Of a DNA stretch of 30,138 nucleotides, positions 8,545-16,564 are shown piece by piece. The stretch is taken from assembly GCA_964590515.1 (NCBI GenBank), contig CAZPZD010000032.1, positions 1 through 30,138 on the forward strand, in the 5' to 3' direction. Made by a program: the position numbers and the translations under genes. The stretch comes from JADFRG01 sp964590515 (lineage in GTDB: Bacteria > Chloroflexota > Anaerolineae > Anaerolineales > E44-bin32). Numbering within the stretch: the stretch's first letter is position 1; every line of letters begins with the position of its first letter. The notes under the pieces were generated by a model. That model saw only the letters and a list, made by a program, of their open reading frames with translations, did not search any database and was not told the DNA's origin.

Positions 8545-10107
8545 TCAAGCCCGAGCCGCTTGCAGCCCGCGCAGCAGGCTTGCAGGCAGGCTGCGCACCT
8601 CCCGGATTCCGAGGGCGGCCGCCGCGACGAAATAGACCACCGTCCCCAGCCCCCCGGCAAGGACGAGTTCTGCCAGTGGAGCGGCCGGAGCCAGCGAACG
8701 GCCAATCGCGATGGCGAACACCATCGCAGCGCAAGCCAGGCCGGAGCGAGCCAGGTCGCCCACTACTCGGCGGACTTCCAGGAGTCCCCAGCGCCGCTGA
8801 AGAATAGCCAACCCGATCAGCGACTCGACCCCGACCGCCACCCCGTTGGCGAGTGCCAGTCCGCCATGGGAGAGCCGCTCCGGGCGAGCCAGTGCGAGCG
8901 CCAGGCTGATGTTGAGCGCGGTTGTGAACAAAGACACAAGCAGCGGGGTCAGGGTGTCCTTCCGAGAAGCGAAGGCCCGAACGACAACCTCCAACACCGA
9001 CTGACTGATCAGCGCCAGGACGTAGAAGCGCAGCGCGTAGAACACCAGGTCGGTGCTCTGGGCCGTGAACTCCCCGCCCTCGAATAAGACCTGGATGACC
9101 GGCCGACCGAGCAGGAGCAGCCCGACCGCGGCCGGCAGGGTCAGGGTAAGAATCGCCCGCAGCGCGCCGCTCAGTGCGCCGCGCAGGGCAGCGCGATCCT
9201 GCTCGGCCGCTAGCACAGCAAAGGTCGGAAAGACCGCGATCCCGATGGCGGTGCCCACCAGGCTCCAGGGCATGTTCATGATCTGGAAGGCGTAGCGCAG
9301 AGCGGACAGCCGCCCCTCGCCGAGCCCAGACCCCAGGTTGGCGTTGAGCCAGTCGATGCTGGCCCGGGCCATCATCAGATCCACCACTCGGGGGGCCATC
9401 AGTGTGGCCACCCGGCGCAGGGCGGGGTCGGCCCAGCCCAAGCCTGGTGACCAGCGCACCCGATAGCGGATCAGGCCAGGCAGTTGGACTCCCAGGTGGA
9501 GTGCGGCGCCAGCCACCGCTCCCCAGCCGAGCCCCAGGATCCCTAGCGAGGGAGACAACGCCAGCGCGCCGAAGATCACCCCCAGGCTGTAGACGATCGG
9601 AGAGACCGCCGGCAGCAGGAAGTGCTGGTGGGCGTGCAGCACGCCGCTGATGATGCTGCTGATTGCAAACAGGATCGTCGATAGCAGCAGTACCCGCATC
9701 AGGTCGGCGGTCAGGCGCTGGACCTCGCTGGGAAAGTGGGGGCCGAGTCCCCAGGGCGCGCTGACCAAGGTCGGGGCGGCCCAAGCGGCGAGCAGCGAGA
9801 CCCCCACGGCCAACAAGGTGATCGAGTTGATCACCTGGCTGATCAGCCGGTTACCGCCCGGGCGATCGTCGCCGGTCAGGAATTCGCTGTAGATTGGGAT
9901 GAAGGCGAAGGTCAGAGCACCGCCAGCCAGCATCACGAACAAGAGCTCCGGCAACCCGTTGGCGGCGGCATAGGCATCGAGCTCGGCGCCGGTGCCGAAC
10001 CGGGCGGCGATGACTCGCTGGCGTACCAGCCCCATCGCCATCGAGGCCAACATGCCGCCCATCACGATCAAGGTGGAGCGGGCGACCGGGATGGAGCGGG
10101 GGTTCAT
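8545..10107 (-). CDS. murJ: Lipid II flippase MurJ (MviN)
   Basis: A 520-residue protein of the MOP/MviN superfamily, which moves the peptidoglycan precursor lipid II across the cytoplasmic membrane. About 14 membrane segments are visible. N-terminal family features are LVRQRVIAARFGTGAELDAY (about 26-45) and the following ALTFAFIPIYSEFL segment, with conserved Arg residues in the first helices. The length is normal for MurJ. The ATG at 10107 has no good Shine-Dalgarno sequence. It lies 104 nt downstream of the C39/TPR gene on the same strand, so it may be read from the big upstream operon or from its own promoter. The tail of ~100 bases before it holds only a 6-bp inverted repeat (10134-10139/10152-10157) without a U tract. 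Confidence 0.93.
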   Translation of the reverse strand: MNPRSIPVARSTLIVMGGMLASMAMGLVRQRVIAARFGTGAELDAYAAANGLPELLFVMLAGGALTFAFIPIYSEFLTGDDRPGGNRLISQVINSITLLAVGVSLLAAWAAPTLVSAPWGLGPHFPSEVQRLTADLMRVLLLSTILFAISSIISGVLHAHQHFLLPAVSPIVYSLGVIFGALALSPSLGILGLGWGAVAGAALHLGVQLPGLIRYRVRWSPGLGWADPALRRVATLMAPRVVDLMMARASIDWLNANLGSGLGEGRLSALRYAFQIMNMPWSLVGTAIGIAVFPTFAVLAAEQDRAALRGALSGALRAILTLTLPAAVGLLLLGRPVIQVLFEGGEFTAQSTDLVFYALRFYVLALISQSVLEVVVRAFASRKDTLTPLLVSLFTTALNISLALALARPERLSHGGLALANGVAVGVESLIGLAILQRRWGLLEVRRVVGDLARSGLACAAMVFAIAIGRSLAPAAPLAELVLAGGLGTVVYFVAAAALGIREVRSLPASLLRGLQAARA

Positions 10108-10211
10108 TGCAAAGGCAACAGGTTCAGGCGTGGGCCCGGATCAACTTTGGGCCGGGCAAATGACATTTTCGACGTGAAGTGCAAACTGCCTTGCCAGAGG
10201 GTTGTCCCGGC

Positions 10212-11528
10212 TCACGGAGCGGCGCCGAGCCGGACGAGTTGGGTAGTCGCTGGGCCAAACCCGGGGTGATGGTCGAGGCTGCTCTGGTAGTCGGCGATGG
10301 CGCCGGCCACATCGCCCAGGGCCTCCTTGGCCAGACCCCGCCAGTAGTAGCTCTCTTCGAGGACCGGTTCGCTCATGTTGTCGAGGGTCTGAGTCGCCAG
10401 GCCGATCACGTCCCAGTAGCGGCCGCTGTAGTAGTAAGCGAAGTACGGCCCGGTCTCGTACCACATCACTCGCCAGGGCCGCACTTCCGAGTCCAATCCC
10501 GCGTACACCTGGAAGGCCTGATCATAAGCCGTGGCGGCCCCACCATAGTCTTGGAGCAGCATCAGGTTCGTGCCGCGGTTGAACCAGGCGAAGAACAGAT
10601 CGCGGCCAGCGGTGCGGAAGATCTCCTCCGAGGCCCGCTCGGCGGCGCGGCGGAAATTGGTCTGTTCGTCAGCGTCAGCGCCGAGAATGGAGAACAGCTC
10701 GCGGCCGCGCTCCGGGGGATAGATGATCAGGTAAGTGTGATTGAAGTGGCGCCAGTACGTTTCGACCGTCTGGTAGCTGACCGGCAGGGTCTGGCCGTTG
10801 CTGAAATCACCCTCGTAGGAGTCGTACGCGTTGAAGATGCCCGCAGCCTCATCGTAACCGGCCAGCAGCTCGTAGTGTCCCATCCAGCCGTCCACATCGG
10901 GCACCACAAGCCCTTTCTCTATCATCACCGGAAAGCCGGCCGCGATCAGACTCTTCAGCAGCGGGAGATCGCCTCCCATCCGCACCACCACCTCGAGGTT
11001 GGTCTGTTCGCGCACGAAGTCGGCCAACTCGTAGGGCATCACGTTCTTGTCCCGCGGGTTGGGCTTGGTGTACTCGGCCACCGGGCGCTGGTCTCCGATC
11101 CAGCCCCAGAAAGACAGGGCCATTGCCAGGGTCGCCGGGCCGCAGTTGTTCCACCCCTGGTATTCGTGCCGGATGCCGGTGAGCAGCAGGCGGGAGGGAA
11201 TACCGGTCGGGATCGGGGTGGGAGTTGACGCTTGGCCAGGATCGGGAGTAGGACCGGTGGTCGGCGCCTGAGGAGGCACGGGAGTCGCGAACGCGGCCAG
11301 AGTGGCATTGACCATGGCTGCCAGGGTGGGGTTGGGAGTGAAGACCGCTTCACCCGGCGGGGCGAGGGCGTACGTGATGCGGGCCCGCAGCTCGGAAATC
11401 CGCGGGACCAATTCCTCCTGTACGAAAGTGAGCTTGAAGGCCGAGAAAGCCAATACACCGATCGCTAACGGGATAATGACCCATTTCAAAGGAAAGCGTC
11501 TGGGGTGGGTGAGGGGTGTGAGTCTCAC
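10212..11528 (-). CDS. Membrane-anchored C39-like peptidase with TPR tail
   Basis: A 438-residue protein with an N-terminal membrane helix (about 16-34), a Pro/Thr-rich spacer (about 82-112), a papain-like C39_2 domain and a C-terminal TPR-like helical region (about 285-435). The protease core shows WNNCGPA with candidate nucleophile Cys129, GHYELLAGYD with His218, and an Asn/Asp pair in FNAYDSYEG (233-236). The catalytic domain should face outside. The start is GTG at 11528, overlapping the ctaA stop by 4 nt (GTGA), so its translation is coupled to heme A synthase. The substrate is unknown. C39 domains cleave double-glycine leaders in bacteriocin exporters, but no ABC exporter is fused or adjacent here, so a role in maturation or turnover of membrane proteins is only a guess. 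Confidence 0.8.
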   Translation of the reverse strand: MRLTPLTHPRRFPLKWVIIPLAIGVLAFSAFKLTFVQEELVPRISELRARITYALAPPGEAVFTPNPTLAAMVNATLAAFATPVPPQAPTTGPTPDPGQASTPTPIPTGIPSRLLLTGIRHEYQGWNNCGPATLAMALSFWGWIGDQRPVAEYTKPNPRDKNVMPYELADFVREQTNLEVVVRMGGDLPLLKSLIAAGFPVMIEKGLVVPDVDGWMGHYELLAGYDEAAGIFNAYDSYEGDFSNGQTLPVSYQTVETYWRHFNHTYLIIYPPERGRELFSILGADADEQTNFRRAAERASEEIFRTAGRDLFFAWFNRGTNLMLLQDYGGAATAYDQAFQVYAGLDSEVRPWRVMWYETGPYFAYYYSGRYWDVIGLATQTLDNMSEPVLEESYYWRGLAKEALGDVAGAIADYQSSLDHHPGFGPATTQLVRLGAAP

Positions 11529-12523
11529 GCTGCGGGTTCAACTTGGCTCGACGGGCTGGCGGGGCCGGAGAGCGTGGCGGCCCACAGCAGCACCACCGCG
11601 CTCCAGAATACAGCCGCCAGCGTCAGATGAAGTACCCGGGACCACATCGGCAGCAGCAGCAGAATGTTGGCAATGCCGAGCCCCGTCTGCACGGCCAGCA
11701 GGCCGATGAGCAGGTAGCTGTAGCGGCGGACGGCGGCGTGCCGGTTGCTAGAGAGCAGCGTGCCGATCACCCAGCCGCTCACGATCAACACCGCCAGAGC
11801 CATGAAACGATGCAGCATGTGGAGATCAATCAGATGCTGGCTGACCGGGTCCGCGGCTCCGCACTGCGGAAACGAGAGGCAGGCCAGCGAGGCGCCCGAA
11901 CGGGTGACGGCGGAGCCAGTCAACAGCAGCAGGTAGGTCGCTGCGCCGGTCAACGAGAGTTGAGCACCCAGCCTGCGGCCCGCACCAACCCGCTGTAGGT
12001 CGGAGCGCAGCCGATCGAGTCGGGGCGAACTGACCGCCAACTGGGCGGCGAGCAGGCCGACGATCAACATTGCCACACCGGTATGCACAAGGCCGGTTGC
12101 TGCCGGGAGTTCCAAAACCACGTGCAGCCCGCCCAGGAGCACTTGCACTGCCAACAGGACTGCGGCCGCAAGCGCGGGCCGATAGGACCAAGGGTTTCTC
12201 CGCCCCTCGCGCCAGGCAAGGCTAGCCAGCAGGACGATCTGAACGCCGGCGATGCCGCCAAACAGGCGGTGGCTGAACTCCACCCAGGCACTACCGTAAG
12301 CGGGGGGAATGGCCCGCCCGTAGCAGAGTGGCCAATCCGGGCAGCCCAGCCCGTGACCGGTGACCCGCACGACGCTGCCGATCAGAATCAGGAAAACGGT
12401 GCTGAACCAGGCGGAGGCGGCCAGCGCGGGGATCAGGCGCGACCGTTCAGTGGCGCTCCTCAGAGACGCGACAGTCGTCAACGGCCGGAACGCTCTCCAT
12501 GCGCGAGCAAGCCCCGAGAGCAT
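11525..12523 (-). CDS. ctaA: Heme A synthase CtaA/COX15
   Basis: A 332-residue polytopic enzyme that oxidises heme O to heme A, the cofactor of aa3-type cytochrome oxidases. Eight membrane segments are visible. Conserved histidines for heme binding appear in EFSHRLFGG (His85), LVHTGV (His147), LHMLHRF (His235/His238) and RVLHLTL (His299). Two extracytoplasmic Cys pairs (Cys61/Cys67 and Cys215/Cys221) mark the Cys-containing CtaA class of Gram-positives and relatives. The start ATG 12521-12523 lies in the loop of a strong hairpin, with GAGGG 9 nt upstream. A TTG at codon 15 is a less likely alternative. It lies 42 nt downstream of nirK and overlaps the C39/TPR gene by 4 nt. It implies an aa3 or related oxidase elsewhere in the genome. 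Confidence 0.92.
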   Translation of the reverse strand: MLSGLARAWRAFRPLTTVASLRSATERSRLIPALAASAWFSTVFLILIGSVVRVTGHGLGCPDWPLCYGRAIPPAYGSAWVEFSHRLFGGIAGVQIVLLASLAWREGRRNPWSYRPALAAAVLLAVQVLLGGLHVVLELPAATGLVHTGVAMLIVGLLAAQLAVSSPRLDRLRSDLQRVGAGRRLGAQLSLTGAATYLLLLTGSAVTRSGASLACLSFPQCGAADPVSQHLIDLHMLHRFMALAVLIVSGWVIGTLLSSNRHAAVRRYSYLLIGLLAVQTGLGIANILLLLPMWSRVLHLTLAAVFWSAVVLLWAATLSGPASPSSQVEPAA

Positions 12524-12546
12524 ACCACGGTGCCCTCGGGGCTTGC
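12507..12546 (-). promoter_or_regulatory. Hairpin enclosing the ctaA start codon
   Basis: A perfect 12-bp inverted repeat (arms 12507-12518 and 12535-12546, GCAAGCCCCGAG and complement) with a 16-nt loop. In the mRNA the loop carries the ctaA ATG, and the GAGGG ribosome-binding site straddles the edge of the 5' arm. No U tract follows on the minus strand, so it looks more like a translational control or mRNA-processing element than a terminator. Confidence 0.65.
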
Positions 12547-12565
12547 GGTCTTCGGTTTCGAAGGG

Positions 12566-13687
12566 TCAGGAGTGGCCCGACGGATCCTCCGCGCCGAGTT
12601 CGATTGGCGGAGAGTAGATGCTCTCGTCGTGAGGACCGCTGACCTTGAGCAACCCGGCTGCGCCTTTTCCGACCCGGTACAAGGCATGATCCACCAGCAA
12701 GTAGTTGCCTGGCACGTCCAGCGAGAACTCAAAGATCGAAACCGATCCGGGCGGGACATACCAGGTCTCTTCGTTGGCGATGAACGTGTCCGGTGAACCG
12801 GTGTACACCTTGTCGAAGATCTCCCCGATGATGTGGAAGTTGGAGCCGATGTTCGGTCCTCCGACTCCAAAGAACAGGCGGATTGTCTCACCAACGTTTG
12901 CAACCAGCGGGTGGAGCTCGGTCAGCGCCGCCACATGCCCGTTGAAGGTGAAATATTCCGGCTGCTCGGCGGCGGCCTTCTCGCCGCTGAAGGCCTGATG
13001 CCCCTGGTCGCCGAACTTCCCGGCGGTGTACCAGTCGCCTTGCAGGACGTAAAACTCCCGGTCAACCTCAGCCAGCCCGCCGGCCGGCTCAACCACGATC
13101 CCACCGTACATGCCCTGGGCAATGTGGTGCCAGGGGGGTGGGGAGGCACAGTGGTAGACGTAGGCGCCGACATTAAGGGCCTTGAAAGTGAAGGTCTTGG
13201 TTTCCCCGGGTGCGACGGTCGTGACGGCTGCGCCCCCGCCGGGCCCGTTCACGGCATGCAGATCGATATTGTGGGTCCCTTGATTCTCCGCCGGGTTCAC
13301 CAGGGTGACCTCCACCGTATCGCCCTGCATGACCCGCAGCATCGGGCCGGGGACGGTGCCGTCGAAGGTCCAGAAGCTGTAGGTGGCGCCGTTGGCCAAT
13401 TCGGCGGTGAGCTCCCGGACGGTCAGGGTGACACTCACCGTGGTCGGCTCGCTGCGCTGGATCGGCGGAGGTACGACCGACGGATCACGCGCGACATTGG
13501 GAACGTCCAACGACAGGGCAGGAGCCAGGCTCGCTACCCCAACCCGGTCGATGGCGACCTGGGCGGCGGCTTGCAGGTCGGCGAGGTCGGTTCTCAGCGG
13601 CGAGGCCTGAGAGAGGGCGGCGGCGGCAACCAGGAGGGCTACCACACCCAGGATCACTCCAAACAACCCCAGACGGCTGGAACTCAT
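12566..13687 (-). CDS. nirK: Copper nitrite reductase, NO-forming (AniA-type NirK)
   Basis: A 373-residue two-cupredoxin enzyme that reduces nitrite to NO outside the membrane. An N-terminal hydrophobic helix (about 6-28) is an uncleaved anchor or signal. A spacer of some 50 residues precedes the catalytic core. All copper ligands can be assigned by motif: type 1 His139, Cys180, His188, Met193; type 2 His144, His179, His285. The proton-relay Asp142 and His259 are also present. The HCASPP...GMYGGIVVEP and FHIIGEIFDKVY segments resemble Neisseria AniA. No cytochrome c or third cupredoxin domain is fused. ATG 13687 is preceded by AAGGAG at good spacing. It lies 77 nt after the membrane-protein gene in the same run as the NXR/NAR-like complex, whose product or substrate it shares. 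Confidence 0.95.
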   Translation of the reverse strand: MSSSRLGLFGVILGVVALLVAAAALSQASPLRTDLADLQAAAQVAIDRVGVASLAPALSLDVPNVARDPSVVPPPIQRSEPTTVSVTLTVRELTAELANGATYSFWTFDGTVPGPMLRVMQGDTVEVTLVNPAENQGTHNIDLHAVNGPGGGAAVTTVAPGETKTFTFKALNVGAYVYHCASPPPWHHIAQGMYGGIVVEPAGGLAEVDREFYVLQGDWYTAGKFGDQGHQAFSGEKAAAEQPEYFTFNGHVAALTELHPLVANVGETIRLFFGVGGPNIGSNFHIIGEIFDKVYTGSPDTFIANEETWYVPPGSVSIFEFSLDVPGNYLLVDHALYRVGKGAAGLLKVSGPHDESIYSPPIELGAEDPSGHS

Positions 13688-13718
13688 GATTGTTCTTCTC
13701 CTTTGATCAGCAGGGTCG

Positions 13719-13755
13719 GGCGGTTACGCTGCACCGCCTGCGGCACAGTAATTAC
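13719..13755 (-). promoter_or_regulatory. Leader of nirK with hairpin and palindrome
   Basis: The 77-nt spacer before nirK holds an 8-bp palindrome GTAATTAC (13748-13755) and a 6-bp hairpin (GGCGGT 13719-13724 with ACCGCC 13733-13738). Both lie upstream of the ribosome-binding site. It is the longest spacer among the nine-gene run, so it is a plausible place for a secondary promoter or operator. No recognised FNR- or NsrR-type site was identified. Confidence 0.3.
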
Positions 13756-13764
13756 AGGGGCAGG

Positions 13765-14775
13765 TTATAAGCGGATTCTGCGACCCGAGCAAGTTGATGC
13801 TGCTAGAGGCCGGGCGGCTCGCGGCGAGGCCTGAAGGCCGCCGCGAAGCACCGAGCGCGCAGCAGTAGGTGTCGTGGTTGCCAGCCCATCAGGCCCGTAT
13901 CCCCAGGGGAGCAGCCAGAGCGCGATCAATGCCATGGCGAAGAGAGTGCTGAGTTGAGGCGCATAGCCGGCGGCCATGAGCAGCGGGATGGCCAGACCGG
14001 CGGCATGGCCGCGGCGAAGGGATGCAAGCATGGCTGCTGTGCAGGCCCACAGGCTCAGAGCATACAGTGGCCAGGGCAAGTAGAGGGTCAGCCCAACTGA
14101 CCAGATGGAGAGGACCCCTGCCATTGCCGGTGCGGCCAAATACAGCAGCGAGAAGGCAAGCGCAGGTATCGAAGCCACCGGCCAAATCCATCGGTGCGGA
14201 ACCTGACGAGCAAAAGCCCATCCGAAGACGAGGCCGGCGGCTACCACCAGCGCCTCCCCGGCACTAAAGAGTGCATTCGACAACTGGGGTTGGCCAGCTA
14301 TCGGCAGGACGCCCGGTAGGGATGCCACCGCTTGATGGAGCTTTCCGGCTGCCAATGCGCCGGCAGGAACTGCCCAGGTCAGCCTTTGCAACCATCCTGT
14401 GGATGCCTTTGCCGCTTGGCGGGCGATCTCCACGACAGCCCATAGGGCGATGACCTGGTAGCCAAGCGCCATCCCACCTGGAAGCGCCAGAAACAAGCTG
14501 AGTAGATTCAACGCGGTCAGGATGAGCAGGAGCGTGGGCAGCAGACGGTGCGACCGCTGGTACAGCCACCAGATCAGCCAGAGCAGGCCCAGGTGGGCAA
14601 GGAGGGCACTGGCGGTCAGAGCCAGTTGGGCGAGGGCGTTCATGCCCTGGTAGGCCAGCAGCACCGGAGGTGCTTTTGGCATGAAGATCGCCGTGCGGGT
14701 TAGCGTCCGACCCAGCAGCCAATCAACCACTGCGGCCGCCGCCAGCCACTTGAAGAGGCGGGGGGTTGAGGCCAC
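13765..14775 (-). CDS. Multi-pass membrane protein of unknown function
   Basis: I do not recognise this 336-residue protein. It is strongly hydrophobic, with roughly nine membrane segments. The first lies at about residues 8-22, and pairs of helices then alternate with short Arg- or Pro-containing loops. It ends in an Arg/Ser/Thr-rich tail (about 300-336) likely to be cytoplasmic. Few histidines are present (for example in GKLHQAV near mid-protein), and the NarI-type four-His heme arrangement is not evident. The start is GTG at 14775, with GAAGG about 11 nt upstream inside the end of the gamma-subunit gene, 7 nt away. Its position directly after the heme b subunit suggests a membrane partner or quinone-facing anchor of the complex. 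That is inference from context only. Confidence 0.75.
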   Translation of the reverse strand: MASTPRLFKWLAAAAVVDWLLGRTLTRTAIFMPKAPPVLLAYQGMNALAQLALTASALLAHLGLLWLIWWLYQRSHRLLPTLLLILTALNLLSLFLALPGGMALGYQVIALWAVVEIARQAAKASTGWLQRLTWAVPAGALAAGKLHQAVASLPGVLPIAGQPQLSNALFSAGEALVVAAGLVFGWAFARQVPHRWIWPVASIPALAFSLLYLAAPAMAGVLSIWSVGLTLYLPWPLYALSLWACTAAMLASLRRGHAAGLAIPLLMAAGYAPQLSTLFAMALIALWLLPWGYGPDGLATTTPTAARSVLRGGLQASPRAARPLAASTCSGRRIRL

Positions 14776-14782
14776 GCCGGAA

Positions 14783-15832
14783 CTACCTTCGCCTCGCCAT
14801 CAAGCTTCCCAACACATACAGCCCACCCACCCCGAGACCGATCAGAGCCAGCGTGGCGGCCATGGGCGCAATCACGAAGATGAAAGGCTCTCGATTCGTG
14901 GCAGGAGAAGTCGGTCGGGCCTCGGGAGCCGTGGGGGCAGGTGGTTTTTCAAACTGCAGGGAAATCCACTGGGAGGTGGACTTCCGGCCGTCGCGTTCAC
15001 CGTTGCTGCCATCCCAAACCGCGAAGGCGAGAGGATAAACCCGGCTCGGGCTGAAGACGACATCGTGGGATTCGGGCGAGGCCAGCTCGCGCAGGAAGAT
15101 GACCTGCCAGAGTCCGTCGGCCCAGGATCCGAAGCCCTGAACGTTCTGCTCCTCGGCAGTTTGAGAGGTCATCGTTCCGAATCCACCTGCGACCAAATCT
15201 TCCACTGGCGAAGAACGGCTGCCGATCGCGAACAGATTGCCGGCAGCCAGCGCGGGCAGGTAGTTGGGGTCGGTGTAATCGGCCGGCCCGGCCAGCAAGC
15301 CCAGGCTGGGGTCGGCAAAGGGGTATGAATCCACGTGCATGTCGGGATAGATGGTCTCCATATCCTGGCGCGCCGCGATATCTGCCTGCCAGTCTGCCTT
15401 CCAGTGCCAGATGTTCACGTCACCCCCTGCCTGGCCCATGCAGAAGAACGGTGGCCCTTCTACTAGCGGGAACTGAACGGCCACTGCGTCCCGGAAATCC
15501 TGGACCCGAATCATCTGGCTATCTTGCGTGTCGTCCGCCCACTCGAGCAACAGTGCGAGTTGGGAGCCATTGTGGAGGGCCCGCACGTTGACGGATTGAA
15601 TCGAGGCACCGGTCAACTGTGGCAGGGCCACCTGCTGCGCGCTCAGCGGGACCGGGACCGGGGCCGCCTCCGTCCACATCGGGGAATCGATTGCGCCGGC
15701 AGTCAGACTACCTGGGACATAGGCGGCGCTGAGGGTGAGGCCCTGGGAGCTGGCCAGGGGCACCCGGGCGAGAGTGAGAATCCCCACCAAGCCAATGGCC
15801 GCCAGGGTTGTCAGTCTCGAACGAGTGATCAT
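14783..15832 (-). CDS. Heme b gamma subunit (EB_dh family) of the molybdoenzyme
   Basis: A 349-residue extracytoplasmic cytochrome b subunit of the ethylbenzene-dehydrogenase type found in type II DMSO-reductase complexes (EbdC, DdhC, SerC, NxrC-like). It has an N-terminal signal segment (about 8-28). The domain shows LLLEWAD, the AVAVQFP segment and FFCMGQ followed by VNIWHWKADW. Met132 and Lys284 (in GRKSTSQW) are the likely axial heme ligands by analogy with EbdC. Unlike soluble relatives it ends with a Pro-rich linker and a hydrophobic helix (about 316-343) plus RRR, so it should be tethered to the membrane. It lies 21 nt after the chaperone gene. It would pass electrons between the beta-subunit clusters and a membrane or soluble carrier. 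Confidence 0.88.
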   Translation of the reverse strand: MITRSRLTTLAAIGLVGILTLARVPLASSQGLTLSAAYVPGSLTAGAIDSPMWTEAAPVPVPLSAQQVALPQLTGASIQSVNVRALHNGSQLALLLEWADDTQDSQMIRVQDFRDAVAVQFPLVEGPPFFCMGQAGGDVNIWHWKADWQADIAARQDMETIYPDMHVDSYPFADPSLGLLAGPADYTDPNYLPALAAGNLFAIGSRSSPVEDLVAGGFGTMTSQTAEEQNVQGFGSWADGLWQVIFLRELASPESHDVVFSPSRVYPLAFAVWDGSNGERDGRKSTSQWISLQFEKPPAPTAPEARPTSPATNREPFIFVIAPMAATLALIGLGVGGLYVLGSLMARRR

Positions 15833-15853
15833 GTCATCCCTCTGTGCCTGGCC

Positions 15854-16546
15854 CTAGCGCGGATCGACGGGGCAGCCTTCACAGGAGAAGTTTGGATCAA
15901 AAGGTGTGGGGCCGGGACCCTCGAGAGCTCCCGCGGCGACCCCCAGCCGCTCGGTGTCGGCCTGAATGAAGGCAGCGGCAAATCGCGACAGGGACATATA
16001 GGGGCTGTCGCTGGCATGTTCAGCGATGATTTTCGCAAAGGGCTCGATCCAGGGAGTGAGGTGCTCCCCCAAAAACATCCGCTGGGCCTGCAGACAAGCC
16101 TCGGCGTGTACGGCGTCGCCCTCTGTGGCTGCCAGGCAGCCCTTGAGCGCGAGCACGTGCATGAACTCGAGCTCGACGGCTACGTGGTCAGGGCGTTCTC
16201 TGACTGCACCGCCGACGGTGAACCCGAAGGCGCGGTAAAAGCCGCTCAGATCAGCGAGCTCCTGGCTCTGGCGGAATTCGTGAGGAAGTCCGAATTCGGT
16301 TTCGTAGCACAGTGGGCCGGTCAGGCCAAAGGCCATCCGATGGGCCCGCTGCAGCTCGGCGAGTTCGAGTGGCTCGAGGTCGAGCCCTGGTTTCACCTCA
16401 TTCAGGTCGCTTAGCGCGTCTTGAATGAACGGAATATCAACTGTCCAATTCTCCTCGGGATACAAGAACGCCGCCGAGAGGAAGCCGTAGATTTGGGCCC
16501 GGCGAAAGTCAATTTCCGAGTTGATAGTTTTATCTAAGACTCTCAT
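15854..16546 (-). CDS. TorD/NarJ-family molybdoenzyme chaperone
   Basis: A 230-residue all-alpha protein of the TorD/DmsD/NarJ group, which binds the Tat signal or apo-form of a molybdoenzyme until the cofactor is inserted. Family features are the helix RRAQIYGFLSAAFLYP (about 15-30), the central FYRAFGF segment, ERPDHVAVELEFM (117-129; the conserved ExPDHxxxELEFM signature) and a later helix with a conserved Trp-x-Phe-type segment. An unusual feature is the C-terminal SCEGCP (Cys222, Cys225), a CxxC that could bind metal or form a disulfide. It lies 18 nt after the beta-subunit gene; GAGG lies close before ATG 16546. The adjacent Tat-signalled alpha subunit is the obvious client. Confidence 0.9.
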   Translation of the reverse strand: MRVLDKTINSEIDFRRAQIYGFLSAAFLYPEENWTVDIPFIQDALSDLNEVKPGLDLEPLELAELQRAHRMAFGLTGPLCYETEFGLPHEFRQSQELADLSGFYRAFGFTVGGAVRERPDHVAVELEFMHVLALKGCLAATEGDAVHAEACLQAQRMFLGEHLTPWIEPFAKIIAEHASDSPYMSLSRFAAAFIQADTERLGVAAGALEGPGPTPFDPNFSCEGCPVDPR

Positions 16547-16564
16547 GGCACCTCGCCTGACCCA

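Noticed and set aside
8534..9784. 416-codon minus-strand frame inside murJ
   Set aside because: It is Arg/Pro/Gly-rich and lacks any motif. It overlaps the well-supported MurJ frame.
10134..10157. Inverted repeat GCCCGG/CCGGGC between the C39/TPR gene and murJ as a terminator
   Set aside because: There are only 6 bp with a 12-nt loop and no T run on either strand.
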